From: Serilophus lunatus
Lineage: Eukaryota > Chordata > Aves > Passeriformes > Eurylaimidae
Length of the DNA stretch: 64,000 nt
Assembly: GCA_013399895.1 (NCBI GenBank)
Contig: VXBA01005476.1
Span: 80,198-144,197 of the forward strand
Direction: 5' to 3'
Under the pieces are notes generated by a model that searched no databases, was not told the origin of the DNA, and worked only from the letters and a program-made list of their open reading frames with translations. Made by a program: the position numbers and the translations under genes. Positions 25,140 to 38,983 of the stretch are shown in pieces; positions within the stretch are counted from its first letter, which is position 1, and every line of letters begins with the position of its first letter.

Positions 25140-25400
25140 CAAGCGGGTGGCCGGGAAAGATATTGGTGTGCCTGCGCGTGTCTCTTTCCCTTTTCCCGCT
25201 ATGGGAAAGCCTTTCCCTCGTGTCCTGCCCGGATCCGGGTCTCCCTCCGCTCCCCATCCCGGGCCCCGCGCTCGCCGGTGCGCTCCTGCCATCTGCTGGC
25301 CAAACTGGGCGTTGCACACTCCACTTTTCCCGGCGTTTTCCCGGCTCTGAGATCTCCGTCCCACGCGGCAGGACCATGCCCATGGCAAGGCGGAATGCTT
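25140..25400. promoter_or_regulatory. Isolated CpG-dense patch (CpG-island-like)
   Basis: About 25 CpG dinucleotides occur in about 260 bases, with high G+C, while the surrounding tens of kilobases are strongly CpG-depleted. Persistence of CpGs implies the patch is unmethylated in the germ line, as for promoters, CTCF-bound elements and some enhancers. It lies about 13.6 kb before the MB21D2 coding exon. No TATA box or clear first exon with a strong donor is seen on either strand. It could be an alternative promoter, a lncRNA promoter or an insulator. Confidence 0.6.
25286..25299 (-). promoter_or_regulatory. Predicted CTCF core site
   Basis: On the minus strand these bases read CCAGCAGATGGCAG, which fits the CTCF core consensus CCASYAGRKGGCRS at every position. 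It lies inside the CpG-dense patch, where CTCF sites often stay unmethylated. Predicted from motif only; occupancy is unknown. Confidence 0.6.
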
Positions 25401-28400
25401 CCTGCCTGCCTTCTTGTTAAGGTGTCTGGGTAACTGACAGGAAAGTACGAAACAAGATTTGAAGCTCCATGTGAAGATATAAAGGGCCAGCAGCAAAGCA
25501 GAGTGTCCTAAGCACAGGAAAGTGAAAAGACGTTTTAGCAGCATCATCATTTCATGAGACATCTTTCTGAGAAGGGATAAGAGGGTGCTTCTTCCTCAAC
25601 CACAAAGTCCTATGGAATACTTCTTGCTTAATTTCTGAGTGTTCACAGAATTATTTGGAGAAGGGAGTTCTGGTTTAGCTCCTAGAGATGCCCCTGTCTA
25701 TAGGCAGGCAATGCCAGTGACACATCTGAGCACAAGCAAATGTCACTTTTTTGGGAATCAAAGTACTTTTGCCCTCCTCTGGGCTGTGCCTGTGGATAAG
25801 GGTTGCCTGGTGTCTAAGCTTAGCTAGGAAGTACCCCAAGCCCTATTCAGCATGACGCCTTCTATCCCTGGTGGGGAAGTAAATCTGAAAGATCTTTTTA
25901 CACTCCTCCTGGGAGGTTGTTTGTGAGCCAGGGAGAGCAGAGGAACATATATTTTTGGATAGAAAAGTTTGAGCTCCTCAGATCTGGGCTCAGCCAGTCA
26001 CTCAAGGCAGATCTTCATGGGCACAAGTAGAACAACCCCAGCCAGAGCAGCAGTGCAGCTCCGTATGCAACTTGTGCATTGGTCCTCATTGCCTTCAGCT
26101 ACAAATTGGTATTTTTCTGTCTCTGACTCTGCCAGCCCCTTCCTCAAGTACAGCCAGGAACAAACAAGTAGAATTGTGCTCAAATGTCTTCTGGGTATGA
26201 ACCGTACATCAGCTTTGTCTGATTTGGGGAACAAATATCCTTGTTAAAGAGCCAGGTCATACCCTCATATTTGTGCTTCTACCTCATGCAATTAATTCTG
26301 CAGACTGTGTTAGCAAATTTAGGAGGTCTGTAATCTTCTTCCTTTAACTGTTAATCACAGGATGGGGACCAGCGCTCAGTGGGAAACCAGCAAGGATTGT
26401 GTTAGTTGTTGCTTACTGTGTAGCAGGACTGTATTCATAAAATATCTGTCCTTGTTGTGCTGGGAAGTGTCTTCATGCAAGGGATAGCAAGCCTTGCAGG
26501 AGCTGAGTATCCTTGGGGAAATGTTGCAAAGTATTTTCACAGCAGTATCTACAAAATACAGGTGAGAGTTCTAATTACTTAATTCATTTGAAGGATCTGT
26601 ACTCTCCATGTACTTGCCTCTTCTAAGTATAATTTCTTTGTCAGTATTTGTGAATAAAGCTTTTTAGTATCTTTTCACTAGTGCTACTGATATATTAGGG
26701 AATGTGTAGGATTTAAATTCAAGATTGTGCACTGTGTAGGACAATATAGAAGGCAGTTTAATTTTTGAAAGAAACCTCAAGTGCAACAGTCCTGGTAGGA
26801 AAATTCTACCTGTGTACTGTGGTTTTCCTTAAGGCTTGTTACTGGAGTGATCTTAGGTTCTCTGTTAAATAAAGTGTAAACAGAGTGTTTCTAAGGGAAA
26901 GCAAAGTGAAGTAACCGAACTTACTATGTTATTGAATGTGAATTTTGAGCAGTAGCCGCCTTTCCTGTGTCCTCTTTGCAAAAATGTTGGGAGAAAATGA
27001 AACTGGGAGGACATTGCTGTATTTTCATGATTTGTCTTTTCACATATGTCTGGTATGGGGACACGCTTCCTAAAACTGGGGGGGAATTGATGAATGAGAT
27101 TCTGCTCATCTGAGCTTTCAGAGTCAGCAAAGTGAAGCAGCCCTGATAGGAGATAATATTTGAAGAATGAGCTTTGATTGTCATCAGCTTTCCATTGCAA
27201 GAAGACTTGGAAATCCTATTTCATGAGGTCTTTTGCATAAGTTTCTGCCAGTTCTCTAGACTCAAATCTTGCATATGTCCATATTTCACTAGATTTTTAG
27301 ATGACTAGACTGCTGGAGGAGATGGCTTCCTGGAACATACTTTATGAATTTTCTATTTGATCAGCAACAATTTTGCTTTCTCTTCTCTCTTTCACCTCAC
27401 AATGTAGTTATCATCCTAAAGAGCTGAGTGATCACCAAGCCTACATTAAATAAATGCATGTGTGAGGCTTTATTTTATTACAGGTAAGCACAAAAAGGCT
27501 TTGCAAAAGATGTGACTGGTCCCCATGAATTTCTCCAGAGTGAGGAGAGCAGGTAAAATGGGATGGGAGTATTGTGCAAAGGGCATTTCAAGCCCTGTTC
27601 CTAGTAACAGAGAACTGCTCCAAAAATACAGTCTTCATCTCACTGCAAATGCTTACAAGGTATCAGCTGGCTGTGAGCACTGCCGACCGCTGCCTCAGAG
27701 CTCTGCCAGCTCCTCCTTCTCACCTGCCAATCCACACCTCACCATGGATTTGTGTTGCAGTTGCAATACCTGGATCTTGCAGGGCTGCCTGGCTATGTGA
27801 CTTCTTGCTATCACTTTCACAAGGTAATGGTGAGTTTTACCTTGGGAGTCCTGTGCCAAAGTGACCGTGGCATTTTACTGCATGCTTTCAGACAAGGTGG
27901 TCTAGGTTCTGCTCTGCTGTAGCAGTGGTTGCTTTTCCCTTTCTCTTTTACAGTAAATGTTTCACTCCCATGCTCCCTGGCTGCTGCCTGTACTGCAGGG
28001 ATGAGAGATCCTTCGCAGCTGCTGGGGCTGTGGGCTTGATGCTCGATGAACATCAAATCCACACAGTGCTTCCTGTTGTGCTCTTTCACAGCTGACTGTT
28101 CTCAGCTGCACGAGTGACTATAAAATCTGAAAATTTGGGACTGACAGTCCCCGTTAGAAACTTCTGCTGGCTTTTGTGTGCTGTCAAATATGACCTCTGC
28201 AAGATGAGTCTTGGGTAGGGCAGTAGGAGCAATGGGACATGGACAGGCAAGTTTGGAGGGCTCAGGTGTTTCTCTGCCTTTTTCCTATGGAAAGCAGGAA
28301 GGAAATTTCTTGAAATTTCTGCCAAAGGTTTCCATTCATTTCAAGGGAGCTGCTCTGTTTTCTCCTAACAGCAGATTTGGCTTGTAACAATTTCTCCTGG

Positions 28401-31400
28401 TGATGGAGATGAAGAAGAATTCTGCATGAGTGTCAAAGCCAACCAGGACTTTCCATACAAATGATGCTGTACATGGGGCCTTGACAAAAGTATTTCATAT
28501 AGATGATTTGATCCAGCTGCACATGGCTGTGGCAACATTCTCAGCACGTGGTAAATTGGTTAGTACTGCAGGAAAGTTGGATCTTCATGGTCTGAGACAC
28601 AGCTGTATTGTTTAGACCTTTTTCATTTCAGCATTCTCTGACAAGGTTCTGCATTCCCTGCCTCATCTTGCTAGTCCAATCCTTGCCATGTGCAAGGACA
28701 GAGAAAAATGATACCGTGGTTATAGCATTGGTTGTCTCAGCTGTGTTTGGCCTATCTGTCTTGGTTTCTCGCGGGGTTTGAATAAAGGATTTGTCAAACG
28801 GGCCTGGTTAGGTCTGTATGGATGGAGTCCAGTGAATTCTGGGGGCTGAAGAAAGGATTTGCTTAATGTCTTCTCCATCAGATTCCTCAGAATAGCTTCT
28901 GAAGACACTTACTTTCCTTCTGTACTCAAAGAACAGATTTCCCCTGTGTCCAGCACTCTTCTGGTGCTTGGCTGATTTCCTGGAGTCATCATTCATTTCC
29001 TCTTTTTCAGACCTGTCCCATGGTATAAACCTAAACAAATTTAGTCATTGGTAGCTGAAGAGAATGAAAGTGATTGAAGGAGATGCCATTCTGATCCCAG
29101 GAGCCAAGTTTGATGGATTTTAAGGGAAAATCAAGAATATTTGATGAATTATGGCTGTGATTATTTGTCAACCCTCTGATGTCTGTTAGTTGCCATGTAT
29201 ACTCTACATGTAAGTTTAGCTTTTCTTGGTGATTTAGTGAAGAATTATTGAATCAAGGACAAATCTCTTGCTGTTCTGCAGCGAGGTAGAGCTGCTATTA
29301 CAGAATAGGAGGGTACTGAGGATGGGCAGTGTTAGTTCAGGCCCTGTTCATAAGGAGTAGTGCTGTGATTTGCTCTGGCTGTGTCTTATATTTGTAGAAA
29401 ACAACTGCTAAAGAATCAGAAAGCAAGCTGGCAATTTAGCAGCTGGGGATAGAATTTCTGGTGTGTTGGATAACTGTAAGCAGGAGGGTTGGCAGAACAG
29501 CTGAAAGTGCATTTAAATTGGAGGGTCTTACGTTATTTTTTAGATGGTGTGAGGGTGTGGTGCCATTCCTCTGGTCGTAACCCTCTGCCTGGCACCAGAA
29601 CATAAAGTGGTCCAGCAATTGAGCCCTTTCAGGATGGGCAAACAGATACCAGACAGTAACTGGTAACAGAAAACCATCCCAGAGGAGCCCGAAGTGCTTT
29701 TGCAACCTTGGAGTCAAGTTCTGCCCATTATGTACTCATGTCCCTCTGGCTGACTAGAGCAAGAGGAGAGTATGTTCCCAGGTCTGTAAGGGAATGGCTT
29801 TGCTCATCACTGGAGAGCAGCCACGTGTTCTCTGTGAGAGGCACCTGGCGCTGACTAGTCAGACTGGGATGAGATCTTGAGGGAGGCTGGGGACTTTGTT
29901 GTCCTCCAAAATCCTGTCCTACTTCTACTGTTCTTTTCCAGTGTCAGCAACACCCTTTGTAAAGTGATGGGATTGGTGCTGGCTTTTTCAAAGGGAATAT
30001 CCTGAAGGTAAAATTAAATTTTGGAGAGAAAGACTCCATTACATTGAACAAACCTGCAGTGGAGTGGGGCTAATTTAGCAAGCAAGGCTGCTGAAGTATT
30101 TCTCAGAGGACTGTGAAGACATCCACCCAGAAGTCACCTTTTCATGTGTCATGCCTTATTGACCACCTCATTTTGCATAGTGTGCAGCAGTACTGGGGCC
30201 CATGCAAGTGCAGAGAAGGACAGCTGACTATACAAAGTTTAAATAAGTTGTTCTTTTCAATGTGGGAGAAAGATGACTGATGGAGTCATGTAAAATCTTC
30301 AGTGATCTGTGGAATGTGCCATGGTTAGGTGAATTTCTTCATTTCCAAGCAAGCCAGAAAAAGGAAGTCCTTTTGACACAACATGTTTTCTGTGAAAGAC
30401 AGTGCTGCAAGGCACTGACTATAACAAAAATATAACTGATTTATAAAGCAATGAGAAGCATTCTCAGCAGATAAGTCTGTCGGTGCTGTTAAAGACAAAG
30501 CTGCAAATACTGTGTCTGGTTTGGGAAATCACAGAGCTAGAGACTGCTTGAAGATTGCAAAGGGAAAGTTATTATGCCATATTTTCCTTGCTCTTTAGTT
30601 CTTCTGAAAGCACTGAGCAGCAGTTGCCTGAGACAGGATGCTAGGGTAGATGGACATGTTACGTACCTCACTGAGGTTGTTGTGCTCTTGTGAAGATCTC
30701 AGTAACAGTGACGAGACGACGAAAACAAGGGCAGAACAGCCTCTCCTGCAAGAAGCTGCATGTTTGTGCTGAAGATGCTCAACCTAGTTTGTGCCCACAG
30801 CTGTTATCTTGTAAGCAGATCTAAGACAGGAATGCTAGTGAGTCTCCCTCAATGTAACATCGTGCTGGATACCTATCAGTGCTCTGTAAGGGGGTGAGCA
30901 GGATTGGCCCATCTAGACTCTGTGTAGCCCTTGCCTCCCAGGGGGTGGAACTGTTAAAGCAATGTGTCCCCTGGCATATTTTGTCTCTGGGTTTGCTGTT
31001 CCAGGATAGATGGCATCTTGTGCCATTTCCAAAGGGAATTTTGTGCACACTTGAAAATATGAACACCGTATGGTCGCAGTGTTGAGTGTTAAGCAGGGTG
31101 TAGCAGCAGGCTGTTCTTACAAGTATCCTTTCTGTCCCCTCTTCCTTCTGTTCTGCTTGTCAGCTGCTCTCAGACCTTGTCACCTGTATTCTTCAGACCA
31201 TAAAGTACCTCTTTGACTTCCACTCCATATTCTATGTAGGCTTTCAGCTTTCATCACTCTTACCTTAGTTCAGTTAATATGACTCTGGATTAAATCCATT
31301 GGATAAACAGACTGACAGGCTGGAAACCTGGCATCAATTTGGACCATAACTATTGGGTTTGGTGCCAGGGTGGCGTTGGATGTTCGTGACAGCACCGCTC

Positions 31401-34400
31401 GTTGCTGTACAGGCTCACCCTTTGAATCTGGGCTCACTCTTTCCTTTATTTTTTTTTTTTTTCTACTTGTACCATGAAACACCCCTCTCCACTGGCAAAC
31501 AGGATTTTAGATAGGTGGGTGGCTTCCACCAGGACACATGAGAACCTGGAAAAAAACTGGGACACTACTTCTAAGACTTTTTAAAGAAGACTTTGGAGAA
31601 AGAAGCTGATTTCTTTTAAGGGAGATGCTGTCTCCCTGCAGTGTGTTCTGTCACCATGTCACAAGATTTCTAAAAGGAGCAGAATCAGTAGGACACTGGT
31701 GTATCAGTCTGCAAGGAGCAGCTTCCTTCACTCGCCTCCCATATTTGGCTAAACTGATATCACACGATTCAGTCTCCCCACTCTTCTCCCGCCCCCTGCC
31801 TGCTTCCACCAACAGTCATGTCAAAATGTGCTTTGTAACTAAAGACTCCCCTAAAGAGCTGACTCTTTCAGTCCTTCTGTGTAACAAAAACTTGTGCTGC
31901 TTATAAATAGATTTGCAATTAACAGAGGAAACAGAAGAATCTGTGCAGTCCAGCTGCATCAGAGCAGCCTTCCATCCTGTCTTAAAGAAGCCTCTGAAAT
32001 TCAACACACATTCTCAGGCATAGCTGGGAGACTTCTGCAGAGATTCTTCCTTTGAACAGCATTTCTATTCTGCCGGATCTGCTGTTTGCAGCAAAATTGT
32101 CAAGGAACTGCAGAATCCCTGTCCCGTATCTTTACAAAAAATGACAAAAGCTTTTTGTTTTTTGACTAGCCTGGGGTTTCATGTATTTCTTATAGCAGTC
32201 AAGGGCAAGAATTGCCTGGCCAACATGGAAGATCCTGAACTTACAAATTCGTTCTCTGCTAATAGCATCTGGTGTGTGATTAGTGTTGTCTGAGCAATTC
32301 CAAGAACTTTCTGATCATCCAGGAAGTCAGACTTTCTTAGACTTGGGGGCTTACAAGATGGTAATGAATTCACATAGAAGAAAAAAAAGGCATTCCCAAA
32401 GTTATACATCAAACTGTGTAGACCTAGGAGGAAAAGTCAAGCGCCTGACTATGCTGGGTCCTGTGGAAGTATAAAGCAGAAGAAAAGAGGAAGGCAGTGG
32501 TATATGTGGATGATCTCCAGCTTTTCCTATAGAAGACAATAATCAGGTCTATGCAATATTGGCTGCAAGTAACAGGAAACTTCTGCTAGAGCACAATCTA
32601 ATGGTTTGGAGAGAGCACATTTGAAATGAAAAGTCAGCCAGTGATCAGTGCCAGAACACCATATCATGGCTATTGATTGCAGAGATCAGCATCCAAACCT
32701 CTTGTTTTATGGAGATTAAGTTACTTGCAAAGTGAGAAAGAACAGGGAGAAGGAGATACGGATAAGAATGCTGGCTCAGACCCTGGATTTCTCTAGAGAA
32801 AATCTTAATTTTAGTTCTGTAGACTTTCTCCTGGTGTGTGAGAGAGACAGAGAAGCTGGAAGAAGGACATTTCAAACTTTTTCCAGTTCCCCTTTCCCTC
32901 CCTTCTGTCTAGGTGGACATGTTGAAGTGTGTAAAGCATCTGAGTGTCCCAGTTCCTGTGATCCTTCAAAGACAACACTCTGTGCCTAGGCTGAATTCAC
33001 TGAGCTTTGAGTCTTTGAGCAGAGTTGGAGAAGGTACTCTGACATTTCTGAACTCCAGTGTGGGGCTTAAGGGAGGATACCAGGACCGTTTATTCTGTGT
33101 TACAGCTATTTTTAACAGCTGATGTTACACAGACTTGTGCTTCTTCTCAGATTAGATGGCAAAGTCAAGAAGTGAGCAGAGCAGCAGCAAACGTCACCTT
33201 TGCTTGCTGAATTGGAGAGCACAGCTGCCTGCAGGCTGCAGTCAGCCTCTCACCATTAACATGCAGTCTTTTCCTCCTGGAGGGAAGGGGCAAGCTCCTT
33301 CACAGATAAGCTTGTGCATATCGTGTCGGGGGATCATTGTACCCCTAAAGGTCTTTGGCAGCCTGACCACAGTATTTTTATGGTTCACTTGCTTCCTGTG
33401 CAGGTGATGTAGAGAACACGTTTGTGATCTTAAGAAGCTGAAGATGATTTGTGAGGGACCAAGATAGCTTTCTGGGCCAGGTTGAAAACTCTTCCTGGCA
33501 CAGAAAGTCTGCAAGAACAGGGATGTTACTGTGGCTCCTGGTCCCAGCTGCTTACAGGAAGCCCTACAGGTTATGCAGGAGGAGTGAGTGATGCAAGGGT
33601 CAAAGAAGAAAATCAAGGTTGCGTCCTGTGTCCTCACCAGTAGGGTGATGTGGAACATGATCAAGGCTACTGCAGATGCTGAGGTTTAAGTTGGAGAACA
33701 GGAGCAGTCAGAACTAACGCCTGGGTTCAGCTTGGCTTGCAGAACTCCCATGATAGGCTTCTTCTGTGTGCAAAGTTCTGCAGATTCTCCTTTGTGGAGC
33801 TTTTCTGAGCACCCTACTGCTCTTTTGACTTCTCTTTAGTTCCTGTGCAGCAGAAGTGTCGCTGAATTCAGTGACTGCCCTGAACATTACTCTTTTCAGT
33901 TTGATGAGACCAAGTTAGACTAAAAGAATGACATCTTTTTTTGCTTATATTTCCTTTTGGTGGCAATGGTTGCATATCTGAGGCATCAGGAAGGAAGGTT
34001 TCAAGAAGGAACTCAAAATTAGGAAATGCATATGTTAGAAATAAGTTTTTTATGTAATTTTTTCTTGTGGTCAGTTTCTTCAAAGACAAATCTATGTGTT
34101 CCTCCATATTTGCACAAAGCTAGTCATGAAATAGTAGCAGATCCCAGCACGCACTGCAATGGTCCTGAAATCAGTTCCTCTGAAGTTCTGTAAAGGACAG
34201 AGAACATCTTTTTTTGCTTTTTATTTTTATTTTTTTTAAATGGGAAGAGTAGTCTCTACCATCTGCATCACAGTCCCAGTTCATTCAAGGATGTGTCCCA
34301 AATGTAGGAGTTATATAAAAGTAAAATCTCTTTCCTCTGTCATTATTCTCCTTGCATCACAGTGCTTGGAGTAAAAATAATTCCTTTTTTCCTGACACTA

Positions 34401-37400
34401 AAGAAAAACCCATGGAATAAAAGTTTGCCAGTAGAACCCCTTTGCTCGCCTGTGTTACTCTGAATTGACATTTAGTAAACCAACCAGCAAGCTTGGCCTA
34501 CAGGTGCTGCTCCCACTTCTCACATTCCCTGCCTTTCTCATGCTTGTAAGCATACTTGACTGTTAGGATGCCAAATTGAATAGCTTGGGAAGGTCTTAGA
34601 CTAGTTACATGCCTATTAAAACAGACCTGCTTTAAGGGGCTTTAAACAGAAGTGATAACTGAACACTAGTCTCCTACTTAACAAAACTAAACAGTCTCTT
34701 CAAAAGAATGTGTCACACGAGGTACGACTGCACATTATGTGCTTTGCCCGATAGCAGCAAGAGGCTTCCTAAGTGTTGGTGAACCTCTGTTGATGCCTTG
34801 AGAGCTGGTCCTTCAGCTAAAACAAAATTTTTTTGTGTATACCCTACAAATTCTGGGTTTAGTCTTTACAGACAATTCTATGGGGCTTCAGTAAATTTCA
34901 TGAGGTTATGTGTAACCCCTGTTCCTTCCTTCTACCAGGTGGTCCTGGTACTGAGATGGAGAGAACTCAAATGGCTTTCTGGTACTTTTACCTTAAGTAC
35001 TCTGGTCAAGTACCAATCCTGATATTTTTCTTTTTTGTATTTGCACTTACATGCTTGCTGAAGTGGAGTGCGTACTTCCGTTGTATATTCATGTGATTCT
35101 TTCAGCATGCATTTGGGCTGTAGAAACTTAGGATGAAAACTTGGGGCCAACATAGAGTATGTCATACAGTGTTGGCTAATGGAATCCCTTGAGTAAGGGA
35201 AGCAGTTTGAAGACATTGCAAACCCCTAAAGCCTTAGTGAGTCCTGAATTTGACCATCTCAACTATTTATAGAACACTCTCTGCCTATTCTAAATATATT
35301 TTCCTCAAGGGGACCTCATCTCAACTCCCTGTTCCACCTCTTCAGTTAGATCAGCAATCCTGCTGTGATCTATTAGCAAAAATTCCTTCTTTACTTCTGT
35401 GGCAGAGCTGCAGACATTGTTGGTTCAGGAAGAGGAAATTCTGTGCCAGACAGAGCTCAAGAGTTGGATTTAAACTGCAGCCAGCCAGGTAGAGAGAGAT
35501 TGATTATATATTGGATCATTTCCTGTAGCCATTGCCTTAGTATTTTTTCATATTCCTCTGCTGCTAGATCTGGAGCTCTGGAGAGTGGAAATCAAGTGAC
35601 TTACTGGCAGTGTACAACACCTTTCCCTTTCAGGAGTCTTCAGCCTTGCAAATGAGGCTTAATGGTGAGCAATCAAAACATTTTCTAGAGGAAGTGTAAG
35701 GAGTGTTCTGTGGACAGAAAGCATTTTCCATTGCAAAGATGCTTGAAATTGGTCTTCTCTCTTTCTTTCTCTGCTGTAGGGAAAAGAAGTATCTCTTCTG
35801 TGGGATTGCACACATGACAGTGCTTGGAGAGCTCTGTATCTTACTCTTTGGGGTGATTCTTCCTGAAATGTTTCCTGCCCATCAGGAGCAGAAACCTCCT
35901 CTTTGCTAGCTGGAATATTTTTATGCCCTCAGGCAGTACAGCAGGCTGTGCAGGCTTTGTCCAGTGCAAGCTTTGCTTTGTGTTAGTGGAGGCAGATATG
36001 TTGAATGATGTTATAGAACTGACATTTCAGGAGTGGCTCCAGCTCTCCATTGACTTTAGAGGTAGGTCTTTCCTGTTCACTGTTATATTCCAGGCAGATG
36101 AGCATGGGCTGTTTAGAAAGCAGGACTCAAGCCCCACTTGTCTCTGGTTGATGGGGTCAAAATGTCAACTCTATTGCTCCCAGATAAGGACAAAGAATCT
36201 CTTCAGGCCAAGGAGAGCAACTCATTCCAGGGTAGATTTCATAGTGGAGAATCTCTACCCTTTAGAAAAATCATATGATTTTCTTTTTGAGTCAAATGCT
36301 CTGGCTGTACCAGAGGATAGAAGTTTTGGTGCAAAGGGCAAACTGCAGAACTTTACAGAACATTTCCCGTCCTTCAAGTTTAAAAATATTTATGAAAAAA
36401 ACATGCTTTATCGAATCCTATAGACTTGAACAATTTCTTCCCTAGGAGAGTTACATTCTGTCTGCCTGTCTCAGGAACATCTGCAGATCTGTTTGGCAGA
36501 AGCTGCACGTCACAGTCCTGAGTGGAAAATTTGGAGTCAGTGTAAAGCCAGGATGGACCAACAGACCACTACAAACCTGAATAGCTGTACTGCCCCAGAG
36601 TGAATGGCCAGTAGTGACTCTAATCTTTGGGGGAAAAAAGCAATTACTCCCTATCCCTGTAATGTAGTTGACCCAGACTCTACTTCATGGGTTTTGGATT
36701 CAACTTAGAGCTGGGGTGTAAAACACTATGGCTGCTTGCACTGTTTCAAGGATAGGATTCAGAAGCAGTGTGTCAGTTGTGTTTGCAGAAGTCACATCCA
36801 TTTAGGTACCTGTTTAATAACCCCTTCTGGGTACAAAGAAGGAAAGACTATGACTCTGGGATAGAGAAGCCTATGCAAGGCTTTGCCACTCCATAGATCA
36901 GGGTAACATAGGTCACTGTGTATCTAAGCCTCATAAAATGTTTTTGTGGTTGACAGAAGCTTTCTTGGTTATTACCCTTTGAGGATGAACAGGGCAGCAT
37001 GTGGCAAGATCGCAGAATGGGATTAGCTCAGGATTTAGCAGGAAGAGTTTCTTAGCACTCCTTCAGAGCTTTTTCCTTCTCTTGCAGCCCCTGGAGCTGC
37101 ATGAAATGGAAAGGGTTATGTGCTTGCCTGCCTAGCAGGAAAATTGTTCCAGCTCAATGCAGCAAATGGACTGAGTCTAGTGGTCTTGGAAAGAATGAAA
37201 CAGGTAAAGTGTATTTAGCAAGGAATTTCACATGCAAGACTGCACAGTTACACTCAGTATTGTCCCAAGATGCATTCTGCTTCATACAAAGGCCTCTTCC
37301 TACAGTCTCCTTGGCTTTTCCAAGACATCAGTGTCTGCAGAGCTTTAGATTTTGCTTACCTATGTGCATGCAGATATCATTTCCTTGCTCCTGCGCTTGC

Positions 37401-38900
37401 ATGCAGGAAAGGACAGGTGAGTGCCTCCAAAAGGACTGTAATGCCACTACCCCTAGTGCAGCCTCAATGACTTGGGTTGCTGCTGCTGCACTCTGCTAGG
37501 AAGACCCACTCACTTCAGGCAGTGTTTGTGCTCCCATGGGGATGCATTACCACAGAAAAGGCTCTGCAGACCCTGGGCCTTCCATCCAGGATGTGTGCTC
37601 AAACTCTAGCACTTACCGTTTTTGTTTCAGTAAAAAACATTCCTAATGTGTCTGTCTGTGGTTCCTGGACTGACAATGTGATTGGCAGCTTTCTGACTCT
37701 CTCCATTATGCCTCTGGCTAGTTATTCCTATTGTCTCTCTAAGATGGGCTTCCTTGTAATGGAAGGTCTCCATTATACCACTCTTGATATAAACAAGCTA
37801 TATTGCCTTTGGAAAGCTAAAATCAGTAATTTGTGCCGAGAGAAACTTGTATGTGTGTGCTTGTAAGGAATAATGATCTATTCCTTTTGCAGCGTTTATA
37901 ACAGCTTCAGCATCTCCATTCAGAGTCACTGGCCTTTGTTCCCTCCTGGTGTGGGTCTGTTGGCTGAAATGAGGCTGGGAAAGAACGAGTGTGTTTAACT
38001 ACAAGATGAACACCGGGAGTGAAACTGCCCAGACAGCAGGAGCAGTTGAACTACAGAGCAGTTGAAGTGAAAAGCTCAATTTTAAGGCTAATTTGAACAC
38101 TGAATGAGGTGCTAATATCTTAGCTACTGTGAGGAGTATCTTCTCAGTCTACTGTATATGTTCTATGAAGACAGTATAGTGGAACTGGTGCAGGCAGTGC
38201 AAGGTGAAGGGAAGTGTCTGCTTTTGGTGATGAAATAGAAATTTGTCTTCGTGTCTGTGTTCTAGGGAGCCGATCAGATATTTTATGGCGTGATACCGTC
38301 ACTGCAGCTTGAAGAATCTATTTTAGAGCTGGTTTCTCTAACTGCCTGGTCATTTAACCTGTCTCCATTTGCCCATAAGAGGAGGATGCATTACCTTTGT
38401 TCAGGTTGCCTTGCTCATCAGTAAATGTAAAGCAGGTTGTAAAATTAGACCTGCTTGAACTAACATTTGTAGCTATTCATTCACTCATGTGTAAGCCAAC
38501 CTCCTCTTGTTGATCCAGCTCTTTTCTTATACCAGAGAGAAAATAAGAACAGCAAGTCAATTAATATTCTCCTTCCTTTTTGAAGTGTTGGTGAAGTATT
38601 TCAATAGCATGGAAATGAGTGTCAATTTGGTGAAAAACTGGTTTAGAAGGTGTTTACAAAGGTAAATTTAGTCCTGGAAGTAGCTTTGGTGTATTTTGCC
38701 AGAGACTTTTACTTTTTTCCATTTCTCTCAGCATGAGAGCATGTTTAGGGTGGACTTCATCCATTCCCAGGAAGGCAGGGAAGGCCCTGCCCTGAGTCAG
38801 GTGAGACTAAAGGTTGTCTGAGTGCTGAGCCTGCTGTACCTTTGTGTCACACAAACAGTGATGGATACATCTGGTTGCTTTTCTTTCCTCCTGAGTATAG
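25401..38900. other. Intronic sequence without recognised genes
   Basis: Ordinary CpG-poor intron. No recognisable exon, RNA gene or repeat family. A T14 run sits at 31449-31462 and T-rich runs occur near 34209-34238. A 166-codon open frame at 35923-36423 (+) has no recognisable domain and no neighbouring exon-like features, and its length is within chance expectation. Confidence 0.7.
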
Positions 38901-38907
38901 AATGGGG

Positions 38908-38983
38908 TTTAATCCTAATTAAATCCTGTATCCCAGAACTGTCTGCCTGTTTTTGAAAGAACTTCTCTTTCTGTCTTTTTCAG
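38908..38983 (+). other. 3' splice acceptor region of MB21D2 terminal exon
   Basis: A TCCTAAT branch-point-like sequence near 38912-38918 is followed by a pyrimidine-rich stretch at about 38961-38980 and CAG at 38981-38983. The next two bases, GC, complete a glycine codon begun by the upstream exon, giving a phase-1 intron. The in-frame extension upstream of 38984 (to 38953) is translated polypyrimidine intron and not protein. Confidence 0.85.

Larger units (their letters stand above)
1..38983 (+). other. MB21D2 intron 1 (3' part; 5' end outside window)
   Basis: Everything upstream of the MB21D2 coding exon is read as intron. The exon opens in phase 1 immediately after a canonical acceptor (pyrimidine-rich run, then CAG at 38981-38983). 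The protein needs about 70 further N-terminal residues, and no frame in 1-38983 encodes a plausible match to the expected first exon. Splicing of MB21D2 from two coding exons across a very long intron is known in mammals. A branch-point-like TCCTAAT lies near 38912-38918. The + strand looks T-over-A rich through much of this span, as expected for the non-template strand of a transcribed intron, but I did not compute skew. Nested lncRNAs or unannotated exons cannot be excluded. Confidence 0.8.

Noticed and set aside
25128..25562. 144-codon minus-strand frame over the CpG patch
   Set aside because: Stop codons are rarer in GC-rich DNA. The Gly/Arg/Pro-rich translation looks like translated CpG island and not a conserved protein.
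38953..38983. TTG-initiated N-terminal extension of the MB21D2 frame
   Set aside because: These bases are the polypyrimidine tract and AG of the splice acceptor read in frame. The real N-terminus comes from an upstream exon outside the window.
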